Notes: generated by a model from the letters alone, not told the origin. DNA of 14,270 bases from Desulfobacula sp. (GCA_018702715.1 JABIYQ010000483.1:1-14270); one strand, 5' to 3'; positions 1 to 6,550 are shown, counted from the stretch's first letter. Made by a program: numbers and translations.

Positions 1-2
1 CC

Positions 3-1433
3 ATTGTAGGTCTGCTTTTTATCGGTGTGATCGTTTTTTCCACAGATATGTATCAACAAGAGGTCAATCAGAAACTCAACACCAACCTTGCCCAACAGAT
101 TGTTAAGGACAGACTGCTCATGACCCAAGGCCGGGTGAACCATGACGCTTTAAAAGATATTTTTCACATGCTCATGGTGATTAACCCAGGAATAGAGATA
201 TATCTGCTGGACCTTGAAGGGAAGATTTTAACTTTTTCCGCTCCAAAAGGGAGCGTAAAACGTGAATATATTGATCTTAAACCCGTTAAAAAATATTTGA
301 GCCAATATTTAACCCAGGATCTGACCGCTCCTATTCAAGGGGATGATCCCAAAAGTCTTCACCGCAAAAAAGTCTTTTCCGCAGCCCCTATTGCCCGGCA
401 GAAAAAACTTGAAGGATATCTCTACGTGATTCTGGGCGGAGAACAATATGACTCTGTTGTTCAAAAACTAAAAGGCAGCTATATTCTTCAATTGAGCGCC
501 TCCATGATATTTGCCGGCCTTTTGTTTGCATTGATCACAGGACTTATGCTCTTCGCCCTTCTGACGGGAAGGCTGAAAAAACTTGCCAATGTCATGGATG
601 CTTTCAAGCGGGGGGATGCGGTTGAATCCTTTTCCTTTCAAAAAAATAATAGATCATCTGATGAGATTGACCGGCTCAGTTCAACTTTTAAGGAGATGGC
701 CTACAGGATTGAAACCCAGATGGAAGAACTAAAGGCCGCGGATAAGATGCGCCGGGAACTGGTTGCCAATGTTTCCCATGATTTGAGAACACCCCTGGCA
801 ACCCTGCAGGGGTATATTGAAACCCTTTTAATTAAAGAGAATCAGTATACCCGGCTGGAACGAAGACACTATCTTGAAATCGCTATCCAACATTGTCAAA
901 GACTGAATCATCTGGTCAGCGAACTTCTTGAGCTGGCGAAGCTTGAGTCCGTCCAAATGAAGATTAACCCCGAGTCATTCAATCTGCAGGAGCTTGCCCA
1001 GGATGTAACTTTAAAATTTTCATTAAGCGCTAAGAAAAAACAAATTCAACTTGTCACCCGGTTTGAAGACCCGCTTCCATTTGTGACAGCAGATATTGCC
1101 TTAATTGAAAGAGCGCTGGAAAATTTGATTGAAAATGCGCTTCATTATACACGGGAAAAGGGTTGCGTCACCATTGAAATTTCCAAGGCCGAAAAGGTTA
1201 TTGTGGCCATCCGTGATACAGGCCCTGGTATTTCAAAACATGATTTGGAGAATATTTTCAAGCGATTTTACCATGCAGACCGGTCCAAAAAAAGGACAGA
1301 AGGGCATTCAGGCTTAGGTCTTGCCATTACGAAAAAAATTATTGAGCTCCACCAACAAAAGATATCCATTGCAACTGAACTTAAAAAAGGGTCTTGCTTT
1401 TCTTTTTCCCTGCCAAAGACAGGTTCTTTCTGA
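3..1433 (+). CDS. Membrane sensor histidine kinase, 5'-truncated by the window edge
   Basis: Inner-membrane two-component sensor kinase that should autophosphorylate a His and pass the phosphate to a response regulator, presumably encoded just upstream outside the window. The frame is open to the window edge: codons from position 3 encode a hydrophobic run (IVGLLFIGVIVFS), the end of a first membrane helix, so the in-frame GTG at 27 is probably not the true start. Counting from that GTG: extracytoplasmic sensor region about 10-150, second membrane helix about 152-178, HAMP about 180-235, dimerisation/phosphoacceptor motif NVSHDLRTPL with the His codon at 777-779, N box ENLIENALHYT, G1 box DTGPGI, and G2 box GHSGLGLAITKK. 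All catalytic boxes are intact. The sensor region is not recognised. The stop lies directly against the first 57-bp repeat. HisKA/HATPase identity is sure; the signal is unknown, although the neighbouring msrAB gene hints at oxidative stress. Confidence 0.93.
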   Translation: MVGLLFIGVIVFSTDMYQQEVNQKLNTNLAQQIVKDRLLMTQGRVNHDALKDIFHMLMVINPGIEIYLLDLEGKILTFSAPKGSVKREYIDLKPVKKYLSQYLTQDLTAPIQGDDPKSLHRKKVFSAAPIARQKKLEGYLYVILGGEQYDSVVQKLKGSYILQLSASMIFAGLLFALITGLMLFALLTGRLKKLANVMDAFKRGDAVESFSFQKNNRSSDEIDRLSSTFKEMAYRIETQMEELKAADKMRRELVANVSHDLRTPLATLQGYIETLLIKENQYTRLERRHYLEIAIQHCQRLNHLVSELLELAKLESVQMKINPESFNLQELAQDVTLKFSLSAKKKQIQLVTRFEDPLPFVTADIALIERALENLIENALHYTREKGCVTIEISKAEKVIVAIRDTGPGISKHDLENIFKRFYHADRSKKRTEGHSGLGLAITKKIIELHQQKISIATELKKGSCFSFSLPKTGSF

Positions 1434-1490
1434 AGCTGCAACCTTGCTGCCTTGAATATGAGAGCTTCATGACTTTTGCAACATTAGGGT
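1434..1490 (+). repeat. 57-bp direct repeat, copy 1
   Basis: This segment starts AGCTGCAACCTTGCTGCC and ends ACATTAGGGT. It recurs in the same orientation at 3837-3893 with 2 mismatches in 57 positions. It begins at the base after the kinase stop codon. In this copy TGAAGCT (1431-1437, including the stop codon) and AGCTTCA (1463-1469) form a 7-bp inverted repeat. The two copies bracket msrAB and hpf. Confidence 0.85.
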
Positions 1491-1500
1491 ATATTTGTTT

Positions 1501-1529
1501 TTGTGATAAACTTGTGATCATTTTATAAT
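1501..1529 (+). promoter_or_regulatory. Probable sigma-70 promoter of msrAB
   Basis: A perfect -10 hexamer TATAAT (1524-1529) has a 17-bp spacer from TTGTGA (1501-1506), which matches the -35 consensus at 4 of 6 positions. The start codon at 1595 would leave an untranslated leader of roughly 58 nt. The weak -35 together with the overlapping repeats suggests an activated promoter. Confidence 0.6.
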
Positions 1530-1540
1530 GACTCTGTGAT
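1502..1540 (+). promoter_or_regulatory. Three helically phased TGTGAT repeats (candidate regulator site)
   Basis: TGTGAT occurs at 1502-1507, 1513-1518 and 1535-1540, with starts 11 and 22 bp apart, so all lie on one face of the helix. Direct repeats with 11-bp spacing are typical of OmpR/PhoB-family response regulators. The repeats straddle the -35 and -10 of the msrAB promoter. The regulator partnered with the kinase upstream is the natural candidate; this is inference. A Crp/Fnr site is less likely because no inverted half-site is seen at the proper spacing. Confidence 0.45.
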
Positions 1541-1561
1541 ATTTCGTATCTATCTTAAGAA

Positions 1562-1579
1562 TTAAGGAAACAACCTTAA
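1562..1579 (+). other. Small leader hairpin just upstream of the msrAB ribosome binding site
   Basis: TTAAGG (1562-1567) and CCTTAA (1574-1579) are perfect inverted repeats around a 6-nt loop (AAACAA). They end 2 nt before the AAGGAGA Shine-Dalgarno at 1582-1588. The stem is AU-rich and weak; it could tune mRNA stability or initiation, or may be chance. Confidence 0.35.
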
Positions 1580-1594
1580 ACAAGGAGACCTGTC

Positions 1595-2809
1595 ATGAAA
1601 ACGAAAATGATGATGCTTATGATAATTATTACAGCAGTGTTTATATTTGGATGTCAATCCTTTGCTGAAAAACAAGAGACCGTGGAAAAAGAGATGAAAA
1701 CAGAGATGACTCCTGATATGAAATCGGAAAAGAACCATATGAAAACAGATATTCAGACATTGGAAATCGCCACGTTTGCCGGCGGGTGTTTCTGGTGCAC
1801 AGAATCTGATTTTGAGAAAGTCAAAGGGGTTAAGAATGCCGTATCAGGATATGCCGGTGGCGTAAAGATAGATCCTACTTACAGGGAAGTGTCAGGCGGA
1901 AGCACGGGTCACACAGAGGCCATACAGGTGTATTATGATCCCAATGTTGTCACCTACAAGGAACTTTTAGAGGTATTCTGGCGGCACATTGACCCCACAG
2001 ATCCAGGGGGGCAATTCGTGGACAGGGGTACCCAGTATCGGTCGGAAATATTTTATCATGGTGACCTGCAAAAAAAACAGGCCATGGCATCTAAAATGAA
2101 CCTGGAAAAATCCATGGTATTTGACAAACCAATCGTCACGGCCATTACAAAATTTGAAAAATTTTACACGGCCGAAGATTATCACCAGGATTATTATAAA
2201 AAAAATGCATACCGTTACAAATATTACCGTTGGGGTTCCGGCAGGGACCAGTTTTTAGAAAAGGCCTGGAAAAAGACGGATATGGATGAGAAAACCATTT
2301 TAAATAAAGAAAAAACAATGGCGATGAAAGATAAAAAAATGTTGATTAAAGATAAAGCATCCAGACAAATATCATCGTGGTCAAAACCAAGCGATGCAAA
2401 AATCAAACAAAAATTGACTCCGCTTCAGTACAAAATCACCCAGAAAAACGGGACGGAAAGGCCCTTTAATAATGAATACTGGGACAATAAAGAGCCAGGT
2501 ATTTACGTGGATATTGTTTCTGGAGAGCCGCTTTTCAGTTCCAAAGACAAGTTTGTTTCAGGAACGGGGTGGCCAAGTTTTGCCAAACCCCTTGAACCTG
2601 CACATGTTGAAGAAAAAATAGATAAAAGCCTGTTTATGGTCCGGACAGAGGTCAGAAGCAAAAATGCGGATTCTCATTTAGGACATTTGTTTGACGATGG
2701 CCCAAAACCCACTGGACTGAGATATTGCATCAATTCTGCAGCATTGAGATTTGTCCCAAAGAAAAACCTGGAAATGGAAGGGTATGGTAAATATCTTGAT
2801 CTTTTTTAA
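1595..2809 (+). CDS. msrAB: Lipoprotein fusion of peptide methionine sulfoxide reductases MsrA and MsrB
   Basis: Reduces both stereoisomers of methionine sulfoxide in proteins, as a 404-aa lipid-anchored envelope enzyme. Residues 1-20 form a lipoprotein signal with lipobox FIFGC (Cys20). The MsrA domain spans about 55-215, with catalytic motif GCFWC (64-68; Cys65 nucleophile, Cys68 the likely resolving partner) and conserved YHQDYY (196-201). The MsrB domain spans about 262-400, with GWPSF (325-329), HLGHLFDDGP (361-370) and RYCIN with catalytic Cys378. The two zinc CxxC pairs of many MsrBs are absent. The position often held by the resolving Cys (GCGWPSF) is Thr324, so Cys378 is the only Cys of the MsrB half. 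Both linkers (about 25-52 and 225-258) are rich in Lys and Met. The start is supported by AAGGAGA 6 nt upstream. A msrAB fusion is common; the lipoprotein form implies periplasmic protein repair. Family assignment is certain, location likely. Confidence 0.95.
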   Translation: MKTKMMMLMIIITAVFIFGCQSFAEKQETVEKEMKTEMTPDMKSEKNHMKTDIQTLEIATFAGGCFWCTESDFEKVKGVKNAVSGYAGGVKIDPTYREVSGGSTGHTEAIQVYYDPNVVTYKELLEVFWRHIDPTDPGGQFVDRGTQYRSEIFYHGDLQKKQAMASKMNLEKSMVFDKPIVTAITKFEKFYTAEDYHQDYYKKNAYRYKYYRWGSGRDQFLEKAWKKTDMDEKTILNKEKTMAMKDKKMLIKDKASRQISSWSKPSDAKIKQKLTPLQYKITQKNGTERPFNNEYWDNKEPGIYVDIVSGEPLFSSKDKFVSGTGWPSFAKPLEPAHVEEKIDKSLFMVRTEVRSKNADSHLGHLFDDGPKPTGLRYCINSAALRFVPKKNLEMEGYGKYLDLF

Positions 2810-2811
2810 AC

Positions 2812-2945
2812 GTAATTGTTCAGCCCGTAAAAAAAGTTATCCCCAAAGCCCTGTCTGATGGATATTTGCAGGAGGTTAAGCGTTTAGCATCGAAACAAAT
2901 ATCCATCAGACAGGGCGGGTTCAAGCGTAAGAGCTGAATAATTAC
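2812..2945. repeat. 134-bp nested palindrome between convergent genes
   Basis: An inner, perfect 21-bp inverted repeat (2848-2868 and 2896-2916; left arm begins GCCCTGTCTGATGG) encloses a 27-bp loop. An outer 13-bp inverted repeat (2812-2824, GTAATTGTTCAGC, against 2933-2945, GCTGAATAATTAC) matches at 12 of 13 positions. The element fills the gap between the msrAB stop (2809) and the hpf stop (2960). It could act as a bidirectional terminator, but no T-run directly follows either arm. The outer pair resembles the terminal repeats of a miniature element. No flanking target duplication was recognised. Confidence 0.6.
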
Positions 2946-2959
2946 TTTTAAACTAAAAT

Positions 2960-3319
2960 TTAACCATCAAGATCTTCAGGCGATCCTAACCCCATATCAT
3001 TAATTTTGATGCTCTGTTTATCTCCAGCCAGATGTCGTCGTTGTTTATCTTTATACTTTCTGATTTTCAATTTGACGGTATCTGAAAGAGCATCAATGGC
3101 AGCATACATATTCTTTTCAGATTCTTCTTTTGCAAAAAGCTTTAATTTGTCACAGTGCAAATTAATATCAACGATGTTCCGTATTTTTTCAACCGACAAA
3201 ACAATATGTGCATCGGCAGGATAATCAAGCATCTTATCTAATTTATCAAATTTTTCATGGGTATGAGTTTTTAATGAATCCGACGAATCTATATTTTTAA
3301 AAGTGATGGATATCTGCAT
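2960..3319 (-). CDS. hpf: Ribosome hibernation promoting factor, short HPF/YfiA type
   Basis: Binds the 30S decoding channel in stationary phase or starvation and inactivates or dimerises ribosomes. The 119-aa product matches the short HPF/RaiA family along its length: the N-terminal strand MQISITFKNID, then a helix (LKTHTHEKFDKLDKML), the strand HIVLSVEKIRNIVDINLHC, and the conserved MYAAIDALSDTVKLKIRKYKDKQRRH segment (about 71-95). A short acidic tail follows (DMGLGSPEDLDG). It lacks the C-terminal dimerisation domain of long HPF. The start is supported by AGGAG (3326-3330 as CTCCT on +). In many proteobacteria hpf lies beside rpoN; here it is monocistronic and convergent with msrAB. Both products suit stress survival, but they do not share an mRNA. 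Confidence 0.93.
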   Translation of the reverse strand: MQISITFKNIDSSDSLKTHTHEKFDKLDKMLDYPADAHIVLSVEKIRNIVDINLHCDKLKLFAKEESEKNMYAAIDALSDTVKLKIRKYKDKQRRHLAGDKQSIKINDMGLGSPEDLDG

Positions 3320-3352
3320 AAGAATCTCCTAAAAATGTTGAATATGTAAATG

Positions 3353-3381
3353 ATAATACCATATCCGGAAATCACGATCAA
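3353..3381 (-). promoter_or_regulatory. Probable hpf promoter
   Basis: On the - strand, TTGATC (3376-3381) is spaced 17 bp from TATTAT (3353-3358). These match the -35 and -10 consensus at 4 of 6 and 5 of 6 positions. The hpf ATG lies about 34 nt downstream of the -10. Confidence 0.5.
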
Positions 3382-3382
3382 T

Positions 3383-3406
3383 GATGATCATTTTGATGAT
3401 CAATTT
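3383..3406. repeat. Two tandem 12-bp repeats next to the hpf promoter
   Basis: GATGATCATTTT (3383-3394) is followed immediately by GATGATCAATTT (3395-3406), identical except at the ninth base. Each unit contains the palindrome TGATCA. They sit just upstream of the hpf -35, a normal place for an activator site. The protein that might bind is not known. Confidence 0.4.
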
Positions 3407-3507
3407 AGTGCAGACCAGAGCATTTGTTTATTTTTCTTCTAAGGGCCAATGGTAATTATTTCCTGCAATTTTATTATGCAAAAAGCATTTACATACTTGC
3501 TATACCA

Positions 3508-3692
3508 TCCAGTGAAAGGGTGGTTGCCTTACTGGAGCCTTATGGATCATGGCTTACAAGCTCTTGATTACAATAGCGGTTAAACCGCCATGGTGTTTGA
3601 GCGAAGAATGAGCGAGTTCATGGCGGTCTGTGGAGGTAATCATAGAGCTTGTAGCAATGTCCATCCAGCGGACGTAAGGTGATCATCCTGGA
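3508..3692. repeat. 185-bp long imperfect palindrome
   Basis: The arms pair from the centre outward: ACCGCCATG (3584-3592) with CATGGCGGT (3619-3627) around a 26-nt loop; ACAAGCTCTTGATTA (about 3556-3570) with TAATCATAGAGCTTGT (about 3638-3652), one bulge; TGGA-CAT-GC with GC-ATG-TCCA, partial; GCCTTAC (3526-3532) with GTAAGGT (3674-3680), partial; and TCCAG (3508-3512) with CTGGA (3688-3692). The left arm also holds the small palindrome GCGGTTAAACCGC (3576-3588). The loop carries GAGCGA twice in AGCGAAGAATGAGCG. Long-range symmetry of this kind suggests a MITE-like element or a structured RNA. No conserved ORF is seen within. Confidence 0.55.
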
Positions 3693-3836
3693 ACGGGTTA
3701 TGCAAATTTTCTTATGGCAAATATCCAGTTGCTAATATTAACATATTGAAACCACATGCTGATTTGGTGTATCTACTGTCAATACATAGAAGTTGTCATC
3801 TTCCTGGTTATCAAGGTTGAGCCGTTAAACGACTAC

Positions 3837-3893
3837 AGCTGCAACCTTGCTGCCTTGAATATGAGAGCTTCATGGCTTTTGAAACATTAGGGT
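3837..3893 (+). repeat. 57-bp direct repeat, copy 2
   Basis: This segment is 55 of 57 identical to 1434-1490, in the same orientation (differences: GACTTTTGC against GGCTTTTGA). It runs almost to the recD2 start; the ATG is at 3904 and the weak Shine-Dalgarno AGGGAT (3895-3900) lies just past its end. The unit therefore forms most of the recD2 leader. Confidence 0.85.
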
Positions 3894-3903
3894 TAGGGAT
3901 AAA

Positions 3904-6402
3904 ATGAGGACACAAGCTGTCAATCAAACGGGTGTAATAAACGAAATTCTCAAAGGTATTGTGGATCGAGTTACATTTCATAATCCTGATAATGGGTGGT
4001 CTATTCTCAGAGTAATGCCCTTTAATAATCCCCAAGGTCAAGAAACAGTCATTGTGCATCAAACAAAAGTATTTGCCGGTGCAACAATGGAATTTCAAGG
4101 GTCATGGACAACGCATCCCAAATATGGTCGTCAGTTCCAGGCAATCCTTGCAAAAGAAAAAAAACCTGCAACAGCTGCAGCACTGGAAAAATATCTTGGC
4201 TCGGGCCTTATAAAAGGGGTTGGTCCAAAAACAGCAAAGAAAATAGTCAACCATTTCAATAAACAAACGCTTGATATCTTTGAAAAAAACATTAAAAGAC
4301 TGACTGAAGTTCCAGGTATTGCACAAAAAAAACTTGATATGATAAGTAAAGCATGGACTGAACACAAAGCAATTCGTGAAGTCATGATGTTTCTACAGTC
4401 CCATGGTATCAGTACTTTGTTTGCTGTCCGGATTTATAAAGAATATGGTGATGATGCAGTAAGGCTGGTTACGAAAGATCCTTATCGATTAGCAAATGAT
4501 TTTTATGGTATCGGTTTTTTTTCTGCTGATAAAGTTGCTTTAAGTATTGGACTTGAGCATGACAGTCAGCAAAGAATACTGGCTGGTATAAAGCATGTCT
4601 TAGCCGCGAGCAGAAATTTTGGACACTGTTATCTGACAGCATCCCAAATTAATAAAGATGTCAAAGAATTACTACAATTAGATCTGTCTGATAAACTGTT
4701 TGAGCTATTGAAATATATGGAAACAGAAAAACTGCTTATGGTTCGAGATCTTATCCAGGAAGATGGTTTAATTGAACAATGCTATTATTCAAAATCTTTA
4801 TACTTTGATGAACTTTATGTGGCAAAACGAATCTTTGACATTGGCATTCCACCAAAGGTTGATAAAGAAAGGGTTACGCGTTGGATATCATTGTATTGTA
4901 AAGCAAACAATATCTCTTTAAGCGATGAACAAGCAGGCTCTGTTAAAAGTATTGTTTGTGAAAAATTTTCTATTCTTACGGGTGGACCCGGGTGCGGTAA
5001 AACGACGACGACGCTTGTTATTGTTAAGTTAATTGAAGCAATGGGGTTACGCGTCCTTTTGGCAGCACCAACAGGCAGAGCGGCTCAAAGGATGATGGAT
5101 GTTATAGGCAAGGAATCTAAAACCATCCATAGATTGCTGGGATGGCAAGGTGGCAAATTTAAAAAAAATGAAGATACACCTTTAAAAACTGATTTTTTAA
5201 TAGTTGATGAATGTTCAATGCTTGATATCAATCTGACCGCATCACTTTTAAAAGCTGTTCCTAAAAATGCTCAAGTTTTATTAATTGGAGATTCTGACCA
5301 GTTACCTTCTGTTGGTGCCGGTAATGTTTTAAAAGATATCATTGCTTCTGAATCCGTCCAATGTTTTCGATTGACAAAGATATTCCGACAAGCTCAAGAA
5401 TCATTGATTATTAAATATGCTCATCAGATTAATAAGGGTGAGACGCCTTGGATTAAATCTCCCTTTAAAAAACCTGAAACATGGAAAAAAACAATAGATT
5501 GTTTATTCTTTGATTCTGATGAAGCCACAAAAGAGCAGATAAGTTTTATTTCAAGGGTTAAAAGATTTTATGACTTAAAGCAAACTGAATTGGAGAATAA
5601 CATTTCTATGGATTCTGATGACAGCGACTTCTTTGAATTCAGGGTTCAAGAACCTGTTATACCGTATGAAACGGAAATAACGATTCCAAAAAAATTTGAG
5701 CATGTGAATCTTGAAAGAGTTTATCAAGCTGAAACCAAAATTGAAGAATTGTTTTCCGTGCTAAAAAAAGTTCATCCATGGTCATCTCTTCATTATGGGT
5801 TCTCTGCTCTTGATGTTGTCAGAAAGTTATATCAGGAATGGATACCAAAATATTATGGTAAATGTGAAATACAGATCCTTTCTCCAATGACAAGAGGAAG
5901 TCTTGGGACAATTAGTTTAAATAGAGTCATCCAGGAAGCTTCAAATCCTTTTATTGAAGGGAAAAGACAATTAAAAGTAGGGGATAAAATATTCAGGGTT
6001 GGAGATCGGGTTATTCACCGCCGTAATAATTATGACCTGGGTGTATTTAATGGTGACATTGGCGTTATTCAAGATATTGATAATATAGATTTGACTTGTT
6101 TAGTTTCCTTTTGTCCTGATAACAGAGTGGTTCATTACAAGCAAAATGATATCATGGAACTCGATCTGGCATATGCTATTACCATTCATAAATCTCAGGG
6201 AAGTGAATTTGAAGTTGTTATTATTCCCGTCCTTACTCAACACTTTAAAATGCTGTTTCGAAATCTGATTTATACGGGTATAACCAGAGCAAAAACACTG
6301 GCCGTGTTTGTTGGTACACGAAGAGCGCTTGCCATGGCCGTTAAAAATCAAGACATCAGCAAAAGACAGACAGCGCTACAGGAATTGTTGATGCGTGACT
6401 AA
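3904..6402 (+). CDS. recD2: RecD2-type SF1B DNA helicase with an internal insertion
   Basis: ATP-dependent 5'-3' DNA helicase of the RecD2/YrrC family, acting in the cytoplasm in DNA repair and replication-fork maintenance independently of RecBC. The 832-aa product shows the N-terminal OB-like region (GVINEILKGIVDRVTF, 10-25), helix-hairpin-helix repeats (GLIKGVGPKTAKKIV, 101-115), Walker A GGPGCGKT (360-367, Lys366), motif II DECS (435-438), motif III LIGDSDQLPSVGAG (460-473), FRQA (494-497), a late motif AITIHKSQGSEFE (758-770) and motif VI YTGITRAK (790-797). All ATPase motifs are intact. Deinococcus RecD2 is about 715 aa; the extra length lies mainly between about 558 and 634, where an acidic, aromatic stretch (SMDSDDSDFFEF) interrupts the helicase core before ILSPMTRG (658-665). 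The Shine-Dalgarno is weak (AGGGAT). No recB or recC is seen nearby. Confidence 0.93.
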   Translation: MRTQAVNQTGVINEILKGIVDRVTFHNPDNGWSILRVMPFNNPQGQETVIVHQTKVFAGATMEFQGSWTTHPKYGRQFQAILAKEKKPATAAALEKYLGSGLIKGVGPKTAKKIVNHFNKQTLDIFEKNIKRLTEVPGIAQKKLDMISKAWTEHKAIREVMMFLQSHGISTLFAVRIYKEYGDDAVRLVTKDPYRLANDFYGIGFFSADKVALSIGLEHDSQQRILAGIKHVLAASRNFGHCYLTASQINKDVKELLQLDLSDKLFELLKYMETEKLLMVRDLIQEDGLIEQCYYSKSLYFDELYVAKRIFDIGIPPKVDKERVTRWISLYCKANNISLSDEQAGSVKSIVCEKFSILTGGPGCGKTTTTLVIVKLIEAMGLRVLLAAPTGRAAQRMMDVIGKESKTIHRLLGWQGGKFKKNEDTPLKTDFLIVDECSMLDINLTASLLKAVPKNAQVLLIGDSDQLPSVGAGNVLKDIIASESVQCFRLTKIFRQAQESLIIKYAHQINKGETPWIKSPFKKPETWKKTIDCLFFDSDEATKEQISFISRVKRFYDLKQTELENNISMDSDDSDFFEFRVQEPVIPYETEITIPKKFEHVNLERVYQAETKIEELFSVLKKVHPWSSLHYGFSALDVVRKLYQEWIPKYYGKCEIQILSPMTRGSLGTISLNRVIQEASNPFIEGKRQLKVGDKIFRVGDRVIHRRNNYDLGVFNGDIGVIQDIDNIDLTCLVSFCPDNRVVHYKQNDIMELDLAYAITIHKSQGSEFEVVIIPVLTQHFKMLFRNLIYTGITRAKTLAVFVGTRRALAMAVKNQDISKRQTALQELLMRD

Positions 6403-6550
6403 TATTTATTAGATCTTTTTGCTGGATCTTTAACAGGGAGTTTTGTTTTATATGCGCTTTGCCCAAGGTTCATGCCTTAAAATTTTCTAAGGTTTTATTA
6501 AGGAAGCCCACAAAAAATAAAAAATTCTTCTGTGAAACTTTTTTATGAGC

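Larger units (their letters stand above)
3320..3903. other. 584-bp non-coding region upstream of hpf and recD2
   Basis: This divergent intergenic region holds no convincing gene. From left to right it contains the hpf promoter (3353-3381), a 12-bp tandem repeat (3383-3406), a long imperfect palindrome (3508-3692), an AT-rich stretch (3700-3790), and the second copy of the 57-bp repeat (3837-3893), which ends 10 bp before the recD2 ATG. For recD2 only a weak promoter is seen: TTGAAA at 3746-3751, with no good -10 at the right distance. The inverted pair CAAGGTTG (3812-3819) and CAACCTTG (3842-3849) overlaps the start of the repeat and could form a hairpin in the recD2 leader. Confidence 0.6.

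Noticed and set aside
27..29. GTG at 27 as the true start of the histidine kinase
   Set aside because: The frame continues upstream to the window edge and encodes membrane-helix residues, so the start is probably outside the window.
1502..1518. Crp/Fnr binding site at the msrAB promoter
   Set aside because: TGTGA is present as direct repeats, but the inverted TCACA half-site at the proper distance is missing.
2848..2916. Inner palindrome as a standard Rho-independent terminator
   Set aside because: The loop is 27 nt and no T-run directly follows either arm; the nearest (AAAAAAA on +, upstream of the left arm) is about 11 nt away. A structural element is a better description.
3811..4098. Minus-strand open frame reading through copy 2 of the 57-bp repeat into the recD2 start
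   Set aside because: It overlaps the well-supported recD2 N-terminus, has no recognisable motif, and part of it is only the repeat read backward.
6411..6429. AGATC/GATCT pair after recD2 as terminator
   Set aside because: The stem is only 5 bp and lacks G/C strength and a following T-run.
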